64,000 bases of DNA. Origin: Roseiflexus sp034432635. Its GTDB lineage: Bacteria; Chloroflexota; Chloroflexia; Chloroflexales; Roseiflexaceae. Positions 45,101-53,188 of this stretch are shown here, in pieces. The translations under genes were made by a program, and so were the position numbers. The stretch lies in NCBI GenBank assembly GCA_034432635.1, contig DAOUBK010000016.1, forward strand, positions 16,989 through 80,988. Reading direction: 5' to 3'. Under the pieces are notes generated by a model that saw only the letters and a list, made by a program, of their open reading frames with translations, ran no database searches and was not told the DNA's origin. How positions within the stretch are numbered: position 1 is the first letter of the stretch; each line of letters starts with the position of its first letter.

Positions 45101-45192
45101 AGTGAACGATGCGCCTGATGCTGGAGGTGCGGACGCTCTGCCACTGCCGCAACTGCCGGTGGGATGATGGTGGGAGCCGGATGGGCAATCAT
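42190..45192 (-). CDS. Large NTPase-like protein with degenerate P-loop and helical repeats
   Basis: No family is recognised with certainty. The 1000-residue protein starts with a region resembling an AAA/STAND NTPase. Its P-loop-like stretch, LECETGGGATALI near residue 75, lacks the GK[ST] of an active Walker A. The C-terminal half (about 430-990) is a chain of roughly 33-residue alpha-helical repeats with phrases such as AIAHARAGDYERA and IAIALARRGDYTTA, similar to TPR-like arrays. Together these suggest a scaffold or sensor of the STAND type that may bind but not hydrolyse nucleotide. It is very Ala- and Arg-rich. AGGA precedes the ATG. Confidence 0.7.
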   Translation of the reverse strand: MIAHPAPTIIPPAVAAVAERPHLQHQAHRSLTAQLHRIAERCALFTPHPVTVAQIDAAIRESEGGIVALECETGGGATALICWLAATHRRAFWLPEDDAGAGLTALCAQVLALSDLPISLVPPVAARDSLTIECLLEEAGAKCQPGDPLVVVIGRIPNKTCTPTPSPLPVCIPPGVVVVMATTPGEQRAVIDEHVAARVTLQSDETWLTEMAVHRGVHRRLAKVIANRSEGSPLYIRLAPGLAATRVLDVRRLPHGLSALHQCWWEGLDAQERALAHILAAAHHPLPVSLIAALAACTEDAIVRLLQRWSPLIERTNAGVRLYHRATRAFVMDVSPDGIAAAHARFVELVQTRSNGAPERPGWQDEQTLSREFARHIALGGAATRSMIDVVIRRTWVRAQERRTGDLNEAANDGLWMLRATAEAGPALHLVRAAALAGALTFLSRSLPPHAPAEVFAAAVDRGQPRDATMRRIRAMIDQLPDGRDKALALRHLGEVCYALRMRAAAMRMLSEALDLEAPGPTRQWRDQHEETLVALARAAISIDAPDTALGITTRIVHTERRGMIETEVVRWLIAHGRRSRAEEVAYAISHPGNHDWAMAEVAIAHARAGDYERAGLVLDTLRAATAIAWVTAELACDAARRGNPRAVDRVMLLPNPALRDRALAQVARALIVQVAPETALEVARLIDDHETRARCLIDMALDHRPVAAQALDEAATAAVAVEGEERASVIAALAAAEAASGQVEVGMRMAALLPEGEERDRAHSRIAIALARRGDYTTAETVALTITDEDERGWALDELARILAANSRHREAFALAAQIGDDAARARLEADLAIAWARSGAAAAAHARAGQIAVPAERARAQAAIAHSLVETGARARVFIDIAAVLPPDTRSRYLLAATQALADHGLPDDAGNVAQIIPRPLERARALVATARAVAESRDLQRAQHILGQAFLTIAPLGRTEILQCIGWASDTLALIGGAELLLTVAAALDEINAWLVN

Positions 45193-45239
45193 TGCAATTC
45201 CTGGATAACGATAGCAATGACACAGTCCGGTTCATTGCA

Positions 45240-46418
45240 TTATTGCGCGCTCACTGCCGGGACGGGGCGTGCATCGCGTCCCAGATCATACGCCGCCACT
45301 CCATGGCGGTGTGCCAGAGCCAGGTCATCGATCAGTGCTTCGGCAATCACCAGTGCAACCTTCAACCCTCGTTGTCGTAGTGCCAGCGCGTGCGGCAGAA
45401 TATCAGGTACACGCTGCCCGGTGATCATGACCACCGTGCTCCCCCATCCCAATCCGACCGTGGCACGGGAGAGGGTGAGCGCCAGGTCACCTTCCTTTAC
45501 CACTTCGAGTCGTCCCAGCAGACCGAGAACCTGGATGAGATGCGCTCGCCCCGATCCAGGCGGCAGAACACCAGCAGGAGCGTGACTGGCGGCATCGAAG
45601 CCGGTGGTGCACAGACCTACCGATTGTCGCCGCTCGATCAGGTGAGCGGCGATCGACGCTGCAGCGACTACGGCGCGTTCCATCGTATCATACGCAAAGC
45701 CGCCGCCGTACTCGGTGCGCGAGAGCGCCAGCGCAATCATCGTTTCGACGGCGATCGCCGGTTGATAGCGGCGCACCTGCGGTTCGCCGAGCCGTGCCGT
45801 GGCTTTCCAATCGATCCGTCGCACGCCATCGACCGGTTGATATGGTCGCACACCCGTCGGACGCGCCGGATCGGTAAACAGTCGATGTGTTGCCGGCAGC
45901 ACGCCGAAGGGAAGTGCTGCCGGCAACCCCAGGTCTTCGAGCGGCAGTACATCGGGATAGATCGTCAGCGCCGTCGGAGGCACTTCGCTCACGGTACGCT
46001 CACCGATCCCAAGCACATCGCCGGTCTGCACCATCAACGGACCGATCTGATAGTATCCCCGGCGGCGGCTGAAGAGCGTGTAGCGCATTGCGCAACGTTC
46101 AGCCGCGCCGAGTGATATCACCTCGTGCACGATTGGCGGTGAATGCAGCGCTGGCGGCAACGTTTCGCGCAGGGCGATCCAGGGAAGGGGCAGAAGACCG
46201 GTATTCTGCACTTCGACGATAACCGATACAGAATCGCCCGGAAACGCCGCTTCGGGCGCCACACGCCGGATACGCAGCCGGGACGCGCTGCGCCCGACCC
46301 ACCAGCGCGCAACGATGTGCAATCCCGCGATCAGATAGAGCAAATAGAAGAACAACTCGCTGCGCAGGACGATGGCGAGCATGAGCAGAAAGATCAGTGG
46401 CAAGAGAATATCCCGCAA
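45240..46418 (-). CDS. DUF58-domain protein
   Basis: The 392-residue product starts with two hydrophobic segments (residues 4-38) and contains the DUF58 hallmark GVRPYQPVDGVRRIDWKATAR, followed by a von Willebrand-A-like region. DUF58 proteins are usually encoded next to MoxR ATPases, as here, and are thought to act with them in assembly or chaperone roles at the membrane. The start is TTG behind GAGGG. Confidence 0.85.
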   Translation of the reverse strand: MRDILLPLIFLLMLAIVLRSELFFYLLYLIAGLHIVARWWVGRSASRLRIRRVAPEAAFPGDSVSVIVEVQNTGLLPLPWIALRETLPPALHSPPIVHEVISLGAAERCAMRYTLFSRRRGYYQIGPLMVQTGDVLGIGERTVSEVPPTALTIYPDVLPLEDLGLPAALPFGVLPATHRLFTDPARPTGVRPYQPVDGVRRIDWKATARLGEPQVRRYQPAIAVETMIALALSRTEYGGGFAYDTMERAVVAAASIAAHLIERRQSVGLCTTGFDAASHAPAGVLPPGSGRAHLIQVLGLLGRLEVVKEGDLALTLSRATVGLGWGSTVVMITGQRVPDILPHALALRQRGLKVALVIAEALIDDLALAHRHGVAAYDLGRDARPVPAVSAQ

Positions 46419-46461
46419 TCCGACCCTCAGGAAATGAACGCTGACCCATCAGTGCATGGAT

Positions 46462-47412
46462 TCAGATCTGTCCGATGCCAACCTCCACCTCCGCTAGCAC
46501 TGCATCGAGCGCAGCGGCAGCAGTACGTCCGCGCAGTGCGCTTTCCGGACGCGCCAGCAAGCGATGACGCCAGACGGGACGCACCAGATATTTGACATCG
46601 TCGGGAATAACGTAGTCACGTCCCCGCAGCGCAGCCAGCGCCTGCGATGCTCGAAAGAGCGCCAGCGTCGCACGCGGACTCGCGCCCAGTGCCAGGTCGG
46701 GATGAGCGCGTGTCGCATGCGCCAAGCGGATGATATAGTCGCGCACCGTATCATCGACATGCACCGACCAGATCGTGCGCTGCAACGCCGGGATCTGATG
46801 TCCGTCCACAACGGGCTCGAGTGTTTCGATCGGATGCTCACCTGCAAGTATCCGCAACATCTCTGCTTCCTCCGCCGGTGACGGATAGCCGGGCGCCACC
46901 TCGACAAAAAACCGGTCGAGTTGCGCTTCCGGCAATGGGAAAGTTCCCTCGAACTCGACCGGATTTTGCGTTGCCAGCACCAGGAATGGGCGTTGTAGCG
47001 CATACGTGGTTCCGTCCACGGTTACCTGTCCTTCACCCATCGCTTCGAGTAGGGCGCTCTGTGTGCGCGGCGTCGCGCGGTTGATCTCGTCTGCCAGCAG
47101 AATGTTGGTAAAGATCGGACCCGGCTGGAACACGAACGACGCGTCGCGCGGGTGGTAGACCGATACACCGATCACGTCGTTGGGCATCAGGTCTGGCGTA
47201 CATTGCAGGCGGCGGAATGTCAAGCCGAGCGAGATCGCCAGTGCGCGTGCCAGCATTGTCTTGCCGACGCCTGGCACATCTTCGATCAGTGCGTGCCCGT
47301 TGCACAGCAACGCCACCAGTAACAGCTCGATTGCTTCCGACTTACCGACGATCACCCGCGCCACATTGGCGCGAACCAGGGTCGCAAATTCACGGGGAGA
47401 TGGTGCATTCAT
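46462..47412 (-). CDS. MoxR-family AAA+ ATPase
   Basis: MoxR ATPases act as chaperone-like maturation factors. This 316-residue protein has Walker A DVPGVGKTMLARALA, Walker B LLADEINRATPRTQSALLEAM, sensor 1 VLATQNPVEFEGT and the C-terminal lid. Its partner is the DUF58 gene 43 bases downstream. Confidence 0.92.
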   Translation of the reverse strand: MNAPSPREFATLVRANVARVIVGKSEAIELLLVALLCNGHALIEDVPGVGKTMLARALAISLGLTFRRLQCTPDLMPNDVIGVSVYHPRDASFVFQPGPIFTNILLADEINRATPRTQSALLEAMGEGQVTVDGTTYALQRPFLVLATQNPVEFEGTFPLPEAQLDRFFVEVAPGYPSPAEEAEMLRILAGEHPIETLEPVVDGHQIPALQRTIWSVHVDDTVRDYIIRLAHATRAHPDLALGASPRATLALFRASQALAALRGRDYVIPDDVKYLVRPVWRHRLLARPESALRGRTAAAALDAVLAEVEVGIGQI

Positions 47413-47422
47413 AGGTGTACGT

Positions 47423-48187
47423 TTACTGAACGGGCGGCAGCGCGTAAGAAGCGAATTCGCGCCCTATTTCGACCTCGCCGGTGAACCCGGCGGCGCGGGT
47501 TTCGGCGATTGCCCGATCGGCGCTCATCGTCCAGCGCGGGCTGTAGTGAACAAGAACCAAGCGGGCGACACCGGCAGCGGCAGCGACTTCACCCGCCTGG
47601 TACGGCGATGTGTGTCCTGGAAAAGGTTCCGGCGTCGTTGCCTCGTGGATCAACACCGATGCGCCGCGCGCCAGATTGCGCACCGCGTCGCACGGCTCGG
47701 TATCGGCGGAATAGACCAGTGCGCGCCCATCATCGCTGTCGAAGCGCAATGCCAGACAGGGGCGCGAATGAACCGTCGGTGCGGTACGGATCCGGTATGC
47801 TGCATTGTCGAAGACGATCTCATCACCCGCCTCGATCGGTGTCCAGTCGACGTCCGGTTGATACGCTTCGAGATCGAACGCCGCGACAATCCGTTGCGCT
47901 ACTGTCAGGGTGGGGGCATTGCCATAGATGACGAGCCGCCGGTTGTATCCCGACAGTTTCAACGAAAAGAGGAGACCGGGAAGACCATTCAGATGATCGG
48001 CATGCGAATGCGTGAGGATCAGCGCTCGCAGATCATGCGGATTGATCCCGGCGCGCAACAAGCGTTGATAGGTGCTGCCGCCGGCATCGATCAGTACCGC
48101 GCCATCCGGCGCTTTCCAGACCATGTGCGTATAGTCGCGGTCGGCATCCGGCATTGCCGTTCCAACACCCAGCAGAATCATGCGCAT
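47423..48187 (-). CDS. Metallo-beta-lactamase-fold hydrolase (RNase Z-like)
   Basis: The 254-residue product has the zinc-binding motif THSHADHLNGLPGLLF near residue 60, and distal His/Asp residues in YSADTEPCD and HEATTPEPFPGHTSP. This pattern is that of the RNase Z/ElaC-like branch. The lack of an exosite insertion leaves the substrate open; it could be a tRNA 3' processing enzyme or a phosphodiesterase. It ends 10 bases from moxR, on the same strand. Confidence 0.8.
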   Translation of the reverse strand: MRMILLGVGTAMPDADRDYTHMVWKAPDGAVLIDAGGSTYQRLLRAGINPHDLRALILTHSHADHLNGLPGLLFSLKLSGYNRRLVIYGNAPTLTVAQRIVAAFDLEAYQPDVDWTPIEAGDEIVFDNAAYRIRTAPTVHSRPCLALRFDSDDGRALVYSADTEPCDAVRNLARGASVLIHEATTPEPFPGHTSPYQAGEVAAAAGVARLVLVHYSPRWTMSADRAIAETRAAGFTGEVEIGREFASYALPPVQ

Positions 48188-48572
48188 AGATTCAACTCCG
48201 CTGCGCTGCCCATTTCATAGACCGGCGATTGTGATCGATATTGTATCAGAGTCGTAACCGGTGTGATACACGCGCGATGGTTGAAGAATGGTATAATGAA
48301 GAAAATGTTCGCCTGAGTCGGCGACCGCCGGGCATCCATCACGCATTTCAGAAATGCAGCATAGTAATGACGCAACGTTGCGTTTCTCCGCCCATGCGCA
48401 GGTTTGTTGTCGCACAACATGCTCCTGACTCGGGCATATCGCAGCAATACGCACAGCAACTTTCGTCGATCATCGGTGCGGGTATCATATCGACCGAACA
48501 TCATAAACCTGCGTATCTGGAGGCGCTGCCAAAACCACGGACGACTCCCTGTACAAACAAGTCCTGGATGAA
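48188..48572. other. Divergent intergenic region upstream of the PAS-GGDEF gene
   Basis: It contains an extended -10 promoter and the probable, undefined N-terminal codons of the GGDEF protein. A short rightward frame here shows no recognisable protein. Confidence 0.4.
48289..48297 (+). promoter_or_regulatory. Extended -10 promoter
   Basis: TGGTATAAT is a perfect -10 with the TGn extension. It lies about 275 bases before the GGDEF gene, leaving a long leader. Confidence 0.45.
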
Positions 48573-49454
48573 ATGCACGACGGGTTCTACTTTGTGGATC
48601 GTCAGCGGAGGATTATGTACTGGAACCGTGGCGCCGAACGCCTCTCCGGATACAGCGCCGACGAGGTGATCGGTCGCTTTTGCGGAGATAACCTGCTGCA
48701 CTACATCGATGCGTGCGGACGGCGTTTGTGCACCGGTATGTGCCGGCTTGCCGCTGCCATGCAGGACGATCAGCCCCGGCAAGTCGAGGTGTTCCTGCAC
48801 CACACGCAGGGGCATCGGGTTCCGGTGCTTGTGCGTGTCACGCCGATCCGCGATGCGCAGGGCGCGATTATCGGCGCCGTCGAAGTCTTCAGCGACATAT
48901 CGCCCCAGAAGGCAGTGCAGGAAGAGATCGAGTGCATGCGTGCGCTGACGCTGCTCGATCCGCTGACCAGCATCGGCAACCGGCGCTTTATTGAAAGCAA
49001 CATGCATAGCCACCTGAAAGAACTCCGTCGCTACCGATGGCCGTTTGGGGTTATTCTGATCGATGTCGATCGCTTCAAGATGGTGAACGACACGTTTGGA
49101 CATCTGGCTGGCGATGATGTGCTGAAGATGGTGGCGCGCACTCTGACATACAACGTTCGCACGTTCGATGCCGTGGGGCGGTGGGGTGACGATGAGTTTA
49201 TCATTGTTGCGCAAAATGTCAATTCTGCAACCCTGGAGTCGCTCGCCGAACGCCTGCGCATGCTGATTGAACAGTCGTCACTCCTCGTTGTCAGTACGGT
49301 GGTGTGTGTGACTGTTTCGCTGGGAGCAGCGCTGGCACAGCGCGACGATACGCCTGAAAACCTCTTGGAACGGGCTGATCGGATGCTGTACTTCAGCAAA
49401 CAATCCGGGCGCAATCGGGTATCGCTCGAATCTGCAACTTCTGTATGGATCTGA
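48573..49454 (+). CDS. PAS-GGDEF protein with altered GGDEF motif
   Basis: The 293-residue open frame begins at MHDGFYFVDRQRRIMYWN, the start of a PAS domain (about 1-115), and continues into a GGDEF domain (about 125-290) with LTSIGNRRFIE and LIDVDRFKMVND. The active-site motif reads GRWGDDEF, so the second Gly of GGDEF is Asp (residue 206). The inhibitory-site motif RTFD is intact five residues before it. The PAS homology extends 11 codons upstream (DDSLYKQVLDE) where no ATG, GTG or TTG exists in frame before a stop. A rare start such as ACG at 48537, with GGAGG upstream, or a mutation may be involved. It may bind rather than make cyclic-di-GMP. Confidence 0.8.
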   Translation: MHDGFYFVDRQRRIMYWNRGAERLSGYSADEVIGRFCGDNLLHYIDACGRRLCTGMCRLAAAMQDDQPRQVEVFLHHTQGHRVPVLVRVTPIRDAQGAIIGAVEVFSDISPQKAVQEEIECMRALTLLDPLTSIGNRRFIESNMHSHLKELRRYRWPFGVILIDVDRFKMVNDTFGHLAGDDVLKMVARTLTYNVRTFDAVGRWGDDEFIIVAQNVNSATLESLAERLRMLIEQSSLLVVSTVVCVTVSLGAALAQRDDTPENLLERADRMLYFSKQSGRNRVSLESATSVWI

Positions 49455-49461
49455 GGGGTAC

Positions 49462-50700
49462 ATGCCGCGTGTTATCTATTTCGACTGTTTTTCCGGTATC
49501 AGCGGTGATATGGCGCTTGGTGCGCTGATCGATGTCGGGGTATCGCTCGATGCCTTGCGCGCGACGCTGCAGCGGCTCGGTGTTGGCGGATGGGAATTAC
49601 ATGCCTCGCGTGAGGTGCGCGGTCCACTCGCCGGCACACGCGCCCATGTCGTTGCTCCGGAGGCGCATCATCATCGCACCCTCACCGACATTCGTGCCCT
49701 GATCTCCGGTGCACCACTGCCACCGACCGTTGTTGAGCGCAGTATACGCATCTTCACCCTCCTCGCCGGAGCAGAGGCGCGTGTCCACGGTACGACCGTT
49801 GATCAGATCCATTTCCATGAAGTCGGTGCGCTCGACGCAATTGTCGATATTGTCGGCGTGGTTGCAGGTCTCGATCTCCTCGGCGTTGAACAGGTCTTTG
49901 CGTCACCAGTCCCGCTCGGCACCGGTTGGGTTCGCAGTGCGCATGGCGTCATTCCGGTTCCCGCGCCGGCGACACTAGCGCTGCTGGCATCTGTCGGTGC
50001 ACCGGTGACCGATGATGAGACGCCGTTTGAACTGACGACACCAACCGGCGCAGCAATTCTGGCAGCGCTGGCAACATTCCGTCGTCCGCCCCTGCACCTG
50101 CGTGCCATTGGATACGGCTTCGGCGCGCGTCAGACGGAACGCCCCAATGTGCTGCGCGTCTGGCTCGGCGACATGGATGATGAGGCGGACGATGATGACC
50201 AGCGGCGCCGGGATCGCACGCCGGCAGAACACGTCGGTTCGGGTGTATCGTCGCCGGTGTTGCTCGAGACGAACATCGACAACCAGCCGGCAGAGCAGAT
50301 AGCATACGTAACAGATCGGCTGCGCGAAGCAGGGGCGCTCGATGTCTGGTGTACACCGATCATGATGAAGAAAGGACGCATGGGTGTCATGGTTGCGGCG
50401 CTTGTACCGGCAGACCTGGAAGAACAGATGGTCGCAATCCTGCTGCGCGAAACGACGACGCTGGGAGTGCGGCGACGCGCTGTCGAGCGCTATGTGTGCG
50501 AACGTGACATGATCACGGTAACCACGCCGCTCGGATCGGTGCGCATCAAACGAAAGCAGTGGCGCGGCGAACTGATCGGCGCAGCGCCGGAGTACGAAGA
50601 CTGCGCCCGCATCGCGCGTGAACGCGGCGTGCCGCTGACGACGGTGTATCAGACGGTGATGGGTCAGTTGGAGGATGCATCGTCTGTCACCGGGCATTGA
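49462..50700 (+). CDS. larC: Nickel-pincer cofactor biosynthesis protein LarC
   Basis: LarC inserts nickel into the pincer nucleotide cofactor of lactate racemase-type enzymes, using CTP. The 412-residue product has IYFDCFSGISGDMALGALIDVG at the N terminus, VHGTTVDQIHFHEVGALDAIVDI (both shortened here), and ETNIDNQPAEQIAYVTDRL. An acidic linker (DMDDEADDDDQRR) joins the two halves that are made as LarC1 and LarC2 in some bacteria; here they form one frame. No larA, larB or larE is nearby, so the client enzyme is unknown. Confidence 0.9.
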   Translation: MPRVIYFDCFSGISGDMALGALIDVGVSLDALRATLQRLGVGGWELHASREVRGPLAGTRAHVVAPEAHHHRTLTDIRALISGAPLPPTVVERSIRIFTLLAGAEARVHGTTVDQIHFHEVGALDAIVDIVGVVAGLDLLGVEQVFASPVPLGTGWVRSAHGVIPVPAPATLALLASVGAPVTDDETPFELTTPTGAAILAALATFRRPPLHLRAIGYGFGARQTERPNVLRVWLGDMDDEADDDDQRRRDRTPAEHVGSGVSSPVLLETNIDNQPAEQIAYVTDRLREAGALDVWCTPIMMKKGRMGVMVAALVPADLEEQMVAILLRETTTLGVRRRAVERYVCERDMITVTTPLGSVRIKRKQWRGELIGAAPEYEDCARIARERGVPLTTVYQTVMGQLEDASSVTGH

Positions 50701-50791
50701 GGTATTGTCTGAAGAATGCCTGACTGTCGTTCGATGATGAGTAGAGGCTGGTATGCACGTTGGATCTTGACCAAATCATCCTGCCGGACAG

Positions 50792-50822
50792 GGTAGGCGA
50801 AGGCACTGCCGTTGCCTACCCA
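50792..50822. repeat. Dispersed palindromic repeat, copy 1
   Basis: Fourteen-base arms (GGGTAGGCGAAGGC and GCCGTTGCCTACCC, two imperfect pairs) flank a 3-base loop ACT. A homologous hairpin with the same arm and loop lengths occurs at 62158-62188. Confidence 0.55.
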
Positions 50823-50874
50823 TGAGGATCGCGCACGCAGGAATGCACGGGTCGCATCCTCTGGCGTGCATCGA

Positions 50875-50900
50875 CAGGGGCGACGCATGCGTCGCCCCTG
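50875..50900. repeat. Perfect 26-base palindrome
   Basis: The left half is CAGGGGCGACGCA and the right half is its exact complement, giving a self-complementary site with no loop. It lies 53 bases after the hairpin repeat and may be another mobile intergenic repeat or a bidirectional terminator. Confidence 0.6.
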
Positions 50901-51036
50901 CCCGTTCCCCTAGCGTCCATTGTTGAAAGAGGTTTTCTACACATTATATATCGTCCCGTGTCGGGATGTCACCATACGGATGAACGAAATCTGTCATGGC
51001 TGTCTGATTCTTTCCACATTGACAATCCTCACATCT

Positions 51037-51909
51037 CTACCCCTTCAACGACCCCGCCAGCAAACCGCGCAGGAAGTACTTTCCGAGGAAAATGTAGACC
51101 AGCAACGGCGGCAACGCAACCATCAACGCCCCGGCCATCTGCACATTCCACTGCGTGAACTGACTGCCGGACAGATTTTGCAGTGCAACGGTCACCGGGC
51201 GTAGTTGCGGATCGTTGGTAATGATCAGACCGAACAGGAACTCATTCCAGATCGAGGTAAACTGCCAGATCGCCACCACCACGAACCCCGGCGCAGAGAG
51301 CGGCAGCATGACGTGGCGGTAGATATGGAAGAAGTCGGCGCCATCGATCTTTCCGGCTTCCACCAGTTCATTCGGCACGGTGGCATAGTAGTTGCGGAAG
51401 ATCAGCGTCGTGATCGGAATGCCGTAGACCACATGCACCAGGATCAGACCGGGAATGGTGGCATACAGCCGGATTTCGCGCAAGACCTCGACCAGCGGCA
51501 CCAGCACGCTCTGGTAAGGAATGAACATCCCGAAGAGGATCAGTGTAAACAGGGTTTCCGAACTGGGAAAGCGCCACTTTGACAGAACATAGCCGTTGAG
51601 CGATCCAAGGATGCACGACAGGACGGTTGCCGGTACAACCAGTTGAACGCTGTTCCAGAAACTCCCGCGCATCCCAATCACTCCCTCACCCCCGTTCCAT
51701 GCGCGGTCGAAACTCTCCAATGAGAAGCCGGTCGGCAATTCCCACATGCGACTGAGGCTGACCTGGTCGAAACTCTTGAAACTGGTAATCAGCAGCAGAT
51801 AGACCGGCAGCAGGAAGAACAACAGGAAGATGATCATCACGCCGTAGATGACCACCCGCGACCAGTGAATATGGTGCCGTTTGGGCGCAGGCATGGCAAC
51901 ACTGCTCAT
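51037..51909 (-). CDS. Sugar ABC transporter permease (MalG-like, CUT1)
   Basis: The 290-residue product has about six membrane segments and the EAA loop NELVEAGKIDGADFFHIYRH, which contacts the ATPase. It overlaps the upstream permease by 4 bases. No ATPase gene is adjacent, so a shared MsmK-type ATPase elsewhere is likely. Confidence 0.92.
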   Translation of the reverse strand: MSSVAMPAPKRHHIHWSRVVIYGVMIIFLLFFLLPVYLLLITSFKSFDQVSLSRMWELPTGFSLESFDRAWNGGEGVIGMRGSFWNSVQLVVPATVLSCILGSLNGYVLSKWRFPSSETLFTLILFGMFIPYQSVLVPLVEVLREIRLYATIPGLILVHVVYGIPITTLIFRNYYATVPNELVEAGKIDGADFFHIYRHVMLPLSAPGFVVVAIWQFTSIWNEFLFGLIITNDPQLRPVTVALQNLSGSQFTQWNVQMAGALMVALPPLLVYIFLGKYFLRGLLAGSLKG

Positions 51910-52898
51910 CGCTCCACCTCTGTCCGACGGTTGTAGATCAGGTACGGCACCACCAGCAACGCCACCACCACCAGCATCACCATCGCGACCGCTGCACCCT
52001 CGGCGAATTTGTTGGCTTTGAATGTGATCTCATACATGTACAACCCCGGCACTTCAGTATTGTTGCCGGGCGCTCCACCGGTCATCGTTACAATCAGGTC
52101 GAAGATTTTCAGAGAAATATGGCCCAGAATAATCACCGCACTCAGTGTAATCGGTTGGAGCATCGGCAGGGTGATCGCGCGGAACACCTGCCACTCAGTT
52201 GCACCATCGACGCGCGCCGCTTCCTTGATCTCGTCCGGAATGCCGCGCAACCCTGCCAGATACATTGCCATCACGAACCCCGACATCTGCCAGACCGCCG
52301 CAACAACCACCGGAATCATCGCCATGGGGATCCCTATCCGGGTGCGCAATCCTTCGATGCGCCATCCCGGCACCACGCTGGTATCCGTTGTCCAGGCTGC
52401 CTGGAGAAAATCCAGTCCCGCCTGCTTGAACAACAGGTTGATGCCGGTCGGATCGTTGGGCCAGTTGCCAGGGGCGAACAACCACTGCCAGACCACACCG
52501 GTGACGATGAACGAGAGCGCCATCGGAAAGATATATACCGAGCGGAAGAATCCCTCGAAGCGCACCCGCGAATCGATTAGCACGGCGAGCAGCAGGCCAA
52601 TGATCAGACAGGCTGCCAGAAAGAAGACCGTAAAAACGATCAGGTTCCGGATATTCGTCTGAAAGCGACCAGTGTTGAAGATCGTCAGATAATTCTCGAA
52701 CCCGACAAACGATGTGGTAATCGTCAATCCACGCCAATCAGTCATCGAAATATAGGCGGTCCATCCGATGAATCCATAAACAAACACAGCGATTGCCAGT
52801 GCTGACGGGGCAATCATCAAAAGCGCAATCGCCCGATCGCGGTTCATCCAGCGTACCCGACGGGCGGGATGTGCGCTGAGTGTTTTGGCTTGTCGCAT
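51906..52898 (-). CDS. Sugar ABC transporter permease (MalF-like, CUT1)
   Basis: The 330-residue product has six membrane segments and the EAA loop DEIKEAARVDGATEWQVFRA. It forms the membrane channel with the MalG-like partner encoded next. The 290-base gap to the binding-protein gene contains a hairpin. Confidence 0.92.
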   Translation of the reverse strand: MRQAKTLSAHPARRVRWMNRDRAIALLMIAPSALAIAVFVYGFIGWTAYISMTDWRGLTITTSFVGFENYLTIFNTGRFQTNIRNLIVFTVFFLAACLIIGLLLAVLIDSRVRFEGFFRSVYIFPMALSFIVTGVVWQWLFAPGNWPNDPTGINLLFKQAGLDFLQAAWTTDTSVVPGWRIEGLRTRIGIPMAMIPVVVAAVWQMSGFVMAMYLAGLRGIPDEIKEAARVDGATEWQVFRAITLPMLQPITLSAVIILGHISLKIFDLIVTMTGGAPGNNTEVPGLYMYEITFKANKFAEGAAVAMVMLVVVALLVVPYLIYNRRTEVER

Positions 52899-53107
52899 TC
52901 GTGCCTCTCATCGGTGAGGATGGCGATGCTGTTCTGCTTCACATCCTCTGTGTGCAGCGTGCGTGCATGCAACTGGAGATGCCCGGCGGAGAACGGGTGT
53001 CTCACAGATCTTCGGCTTATCGTTCGTGATGGGGCAGGTGATGAGCCTGTGCAGCCCATCACCCGCGCACCTTTTAGGCGATCTGCTCGCAGTCTACAGT
53101 TGCCACC

Positions 53108-53139
53108 CGCAGGGGTGCGCCGGATTGGTTACCCCTGCG
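53108..53139. other. Hairpin between the binding-protein gene and permease genes
   Basis: Perfect 9-base arms CGCAGGGGT and ACCCCTGCG enclose 14 bases. Hairpins at this position often stabilise the binding-protein message or cause partial termination, giving more binding protein than permease. Confidence 0.45.
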
Positions 53140-53188
53140 CAGCGTACAGTTTTGTGGCGTCAGCAGCGCCAGACTCAGAGCAGGAGAT

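Larger units (their letters stand above)
50701..51036. other. Convergent intergenic region with two palindromes
   Basis: No gene is supported. It separates larC from the leftward sugar transporter and holds two hairpin-forming repeats that may also serve as bidirectional terminators. Confidence 0.45.

Noticed and set aside
48241..48669. 142-codon plus-strand frame before the GGDEF gene
   Set aside because: It overlaps the PAS domain in another frame and resembles no protein; it may be leader sequence only.
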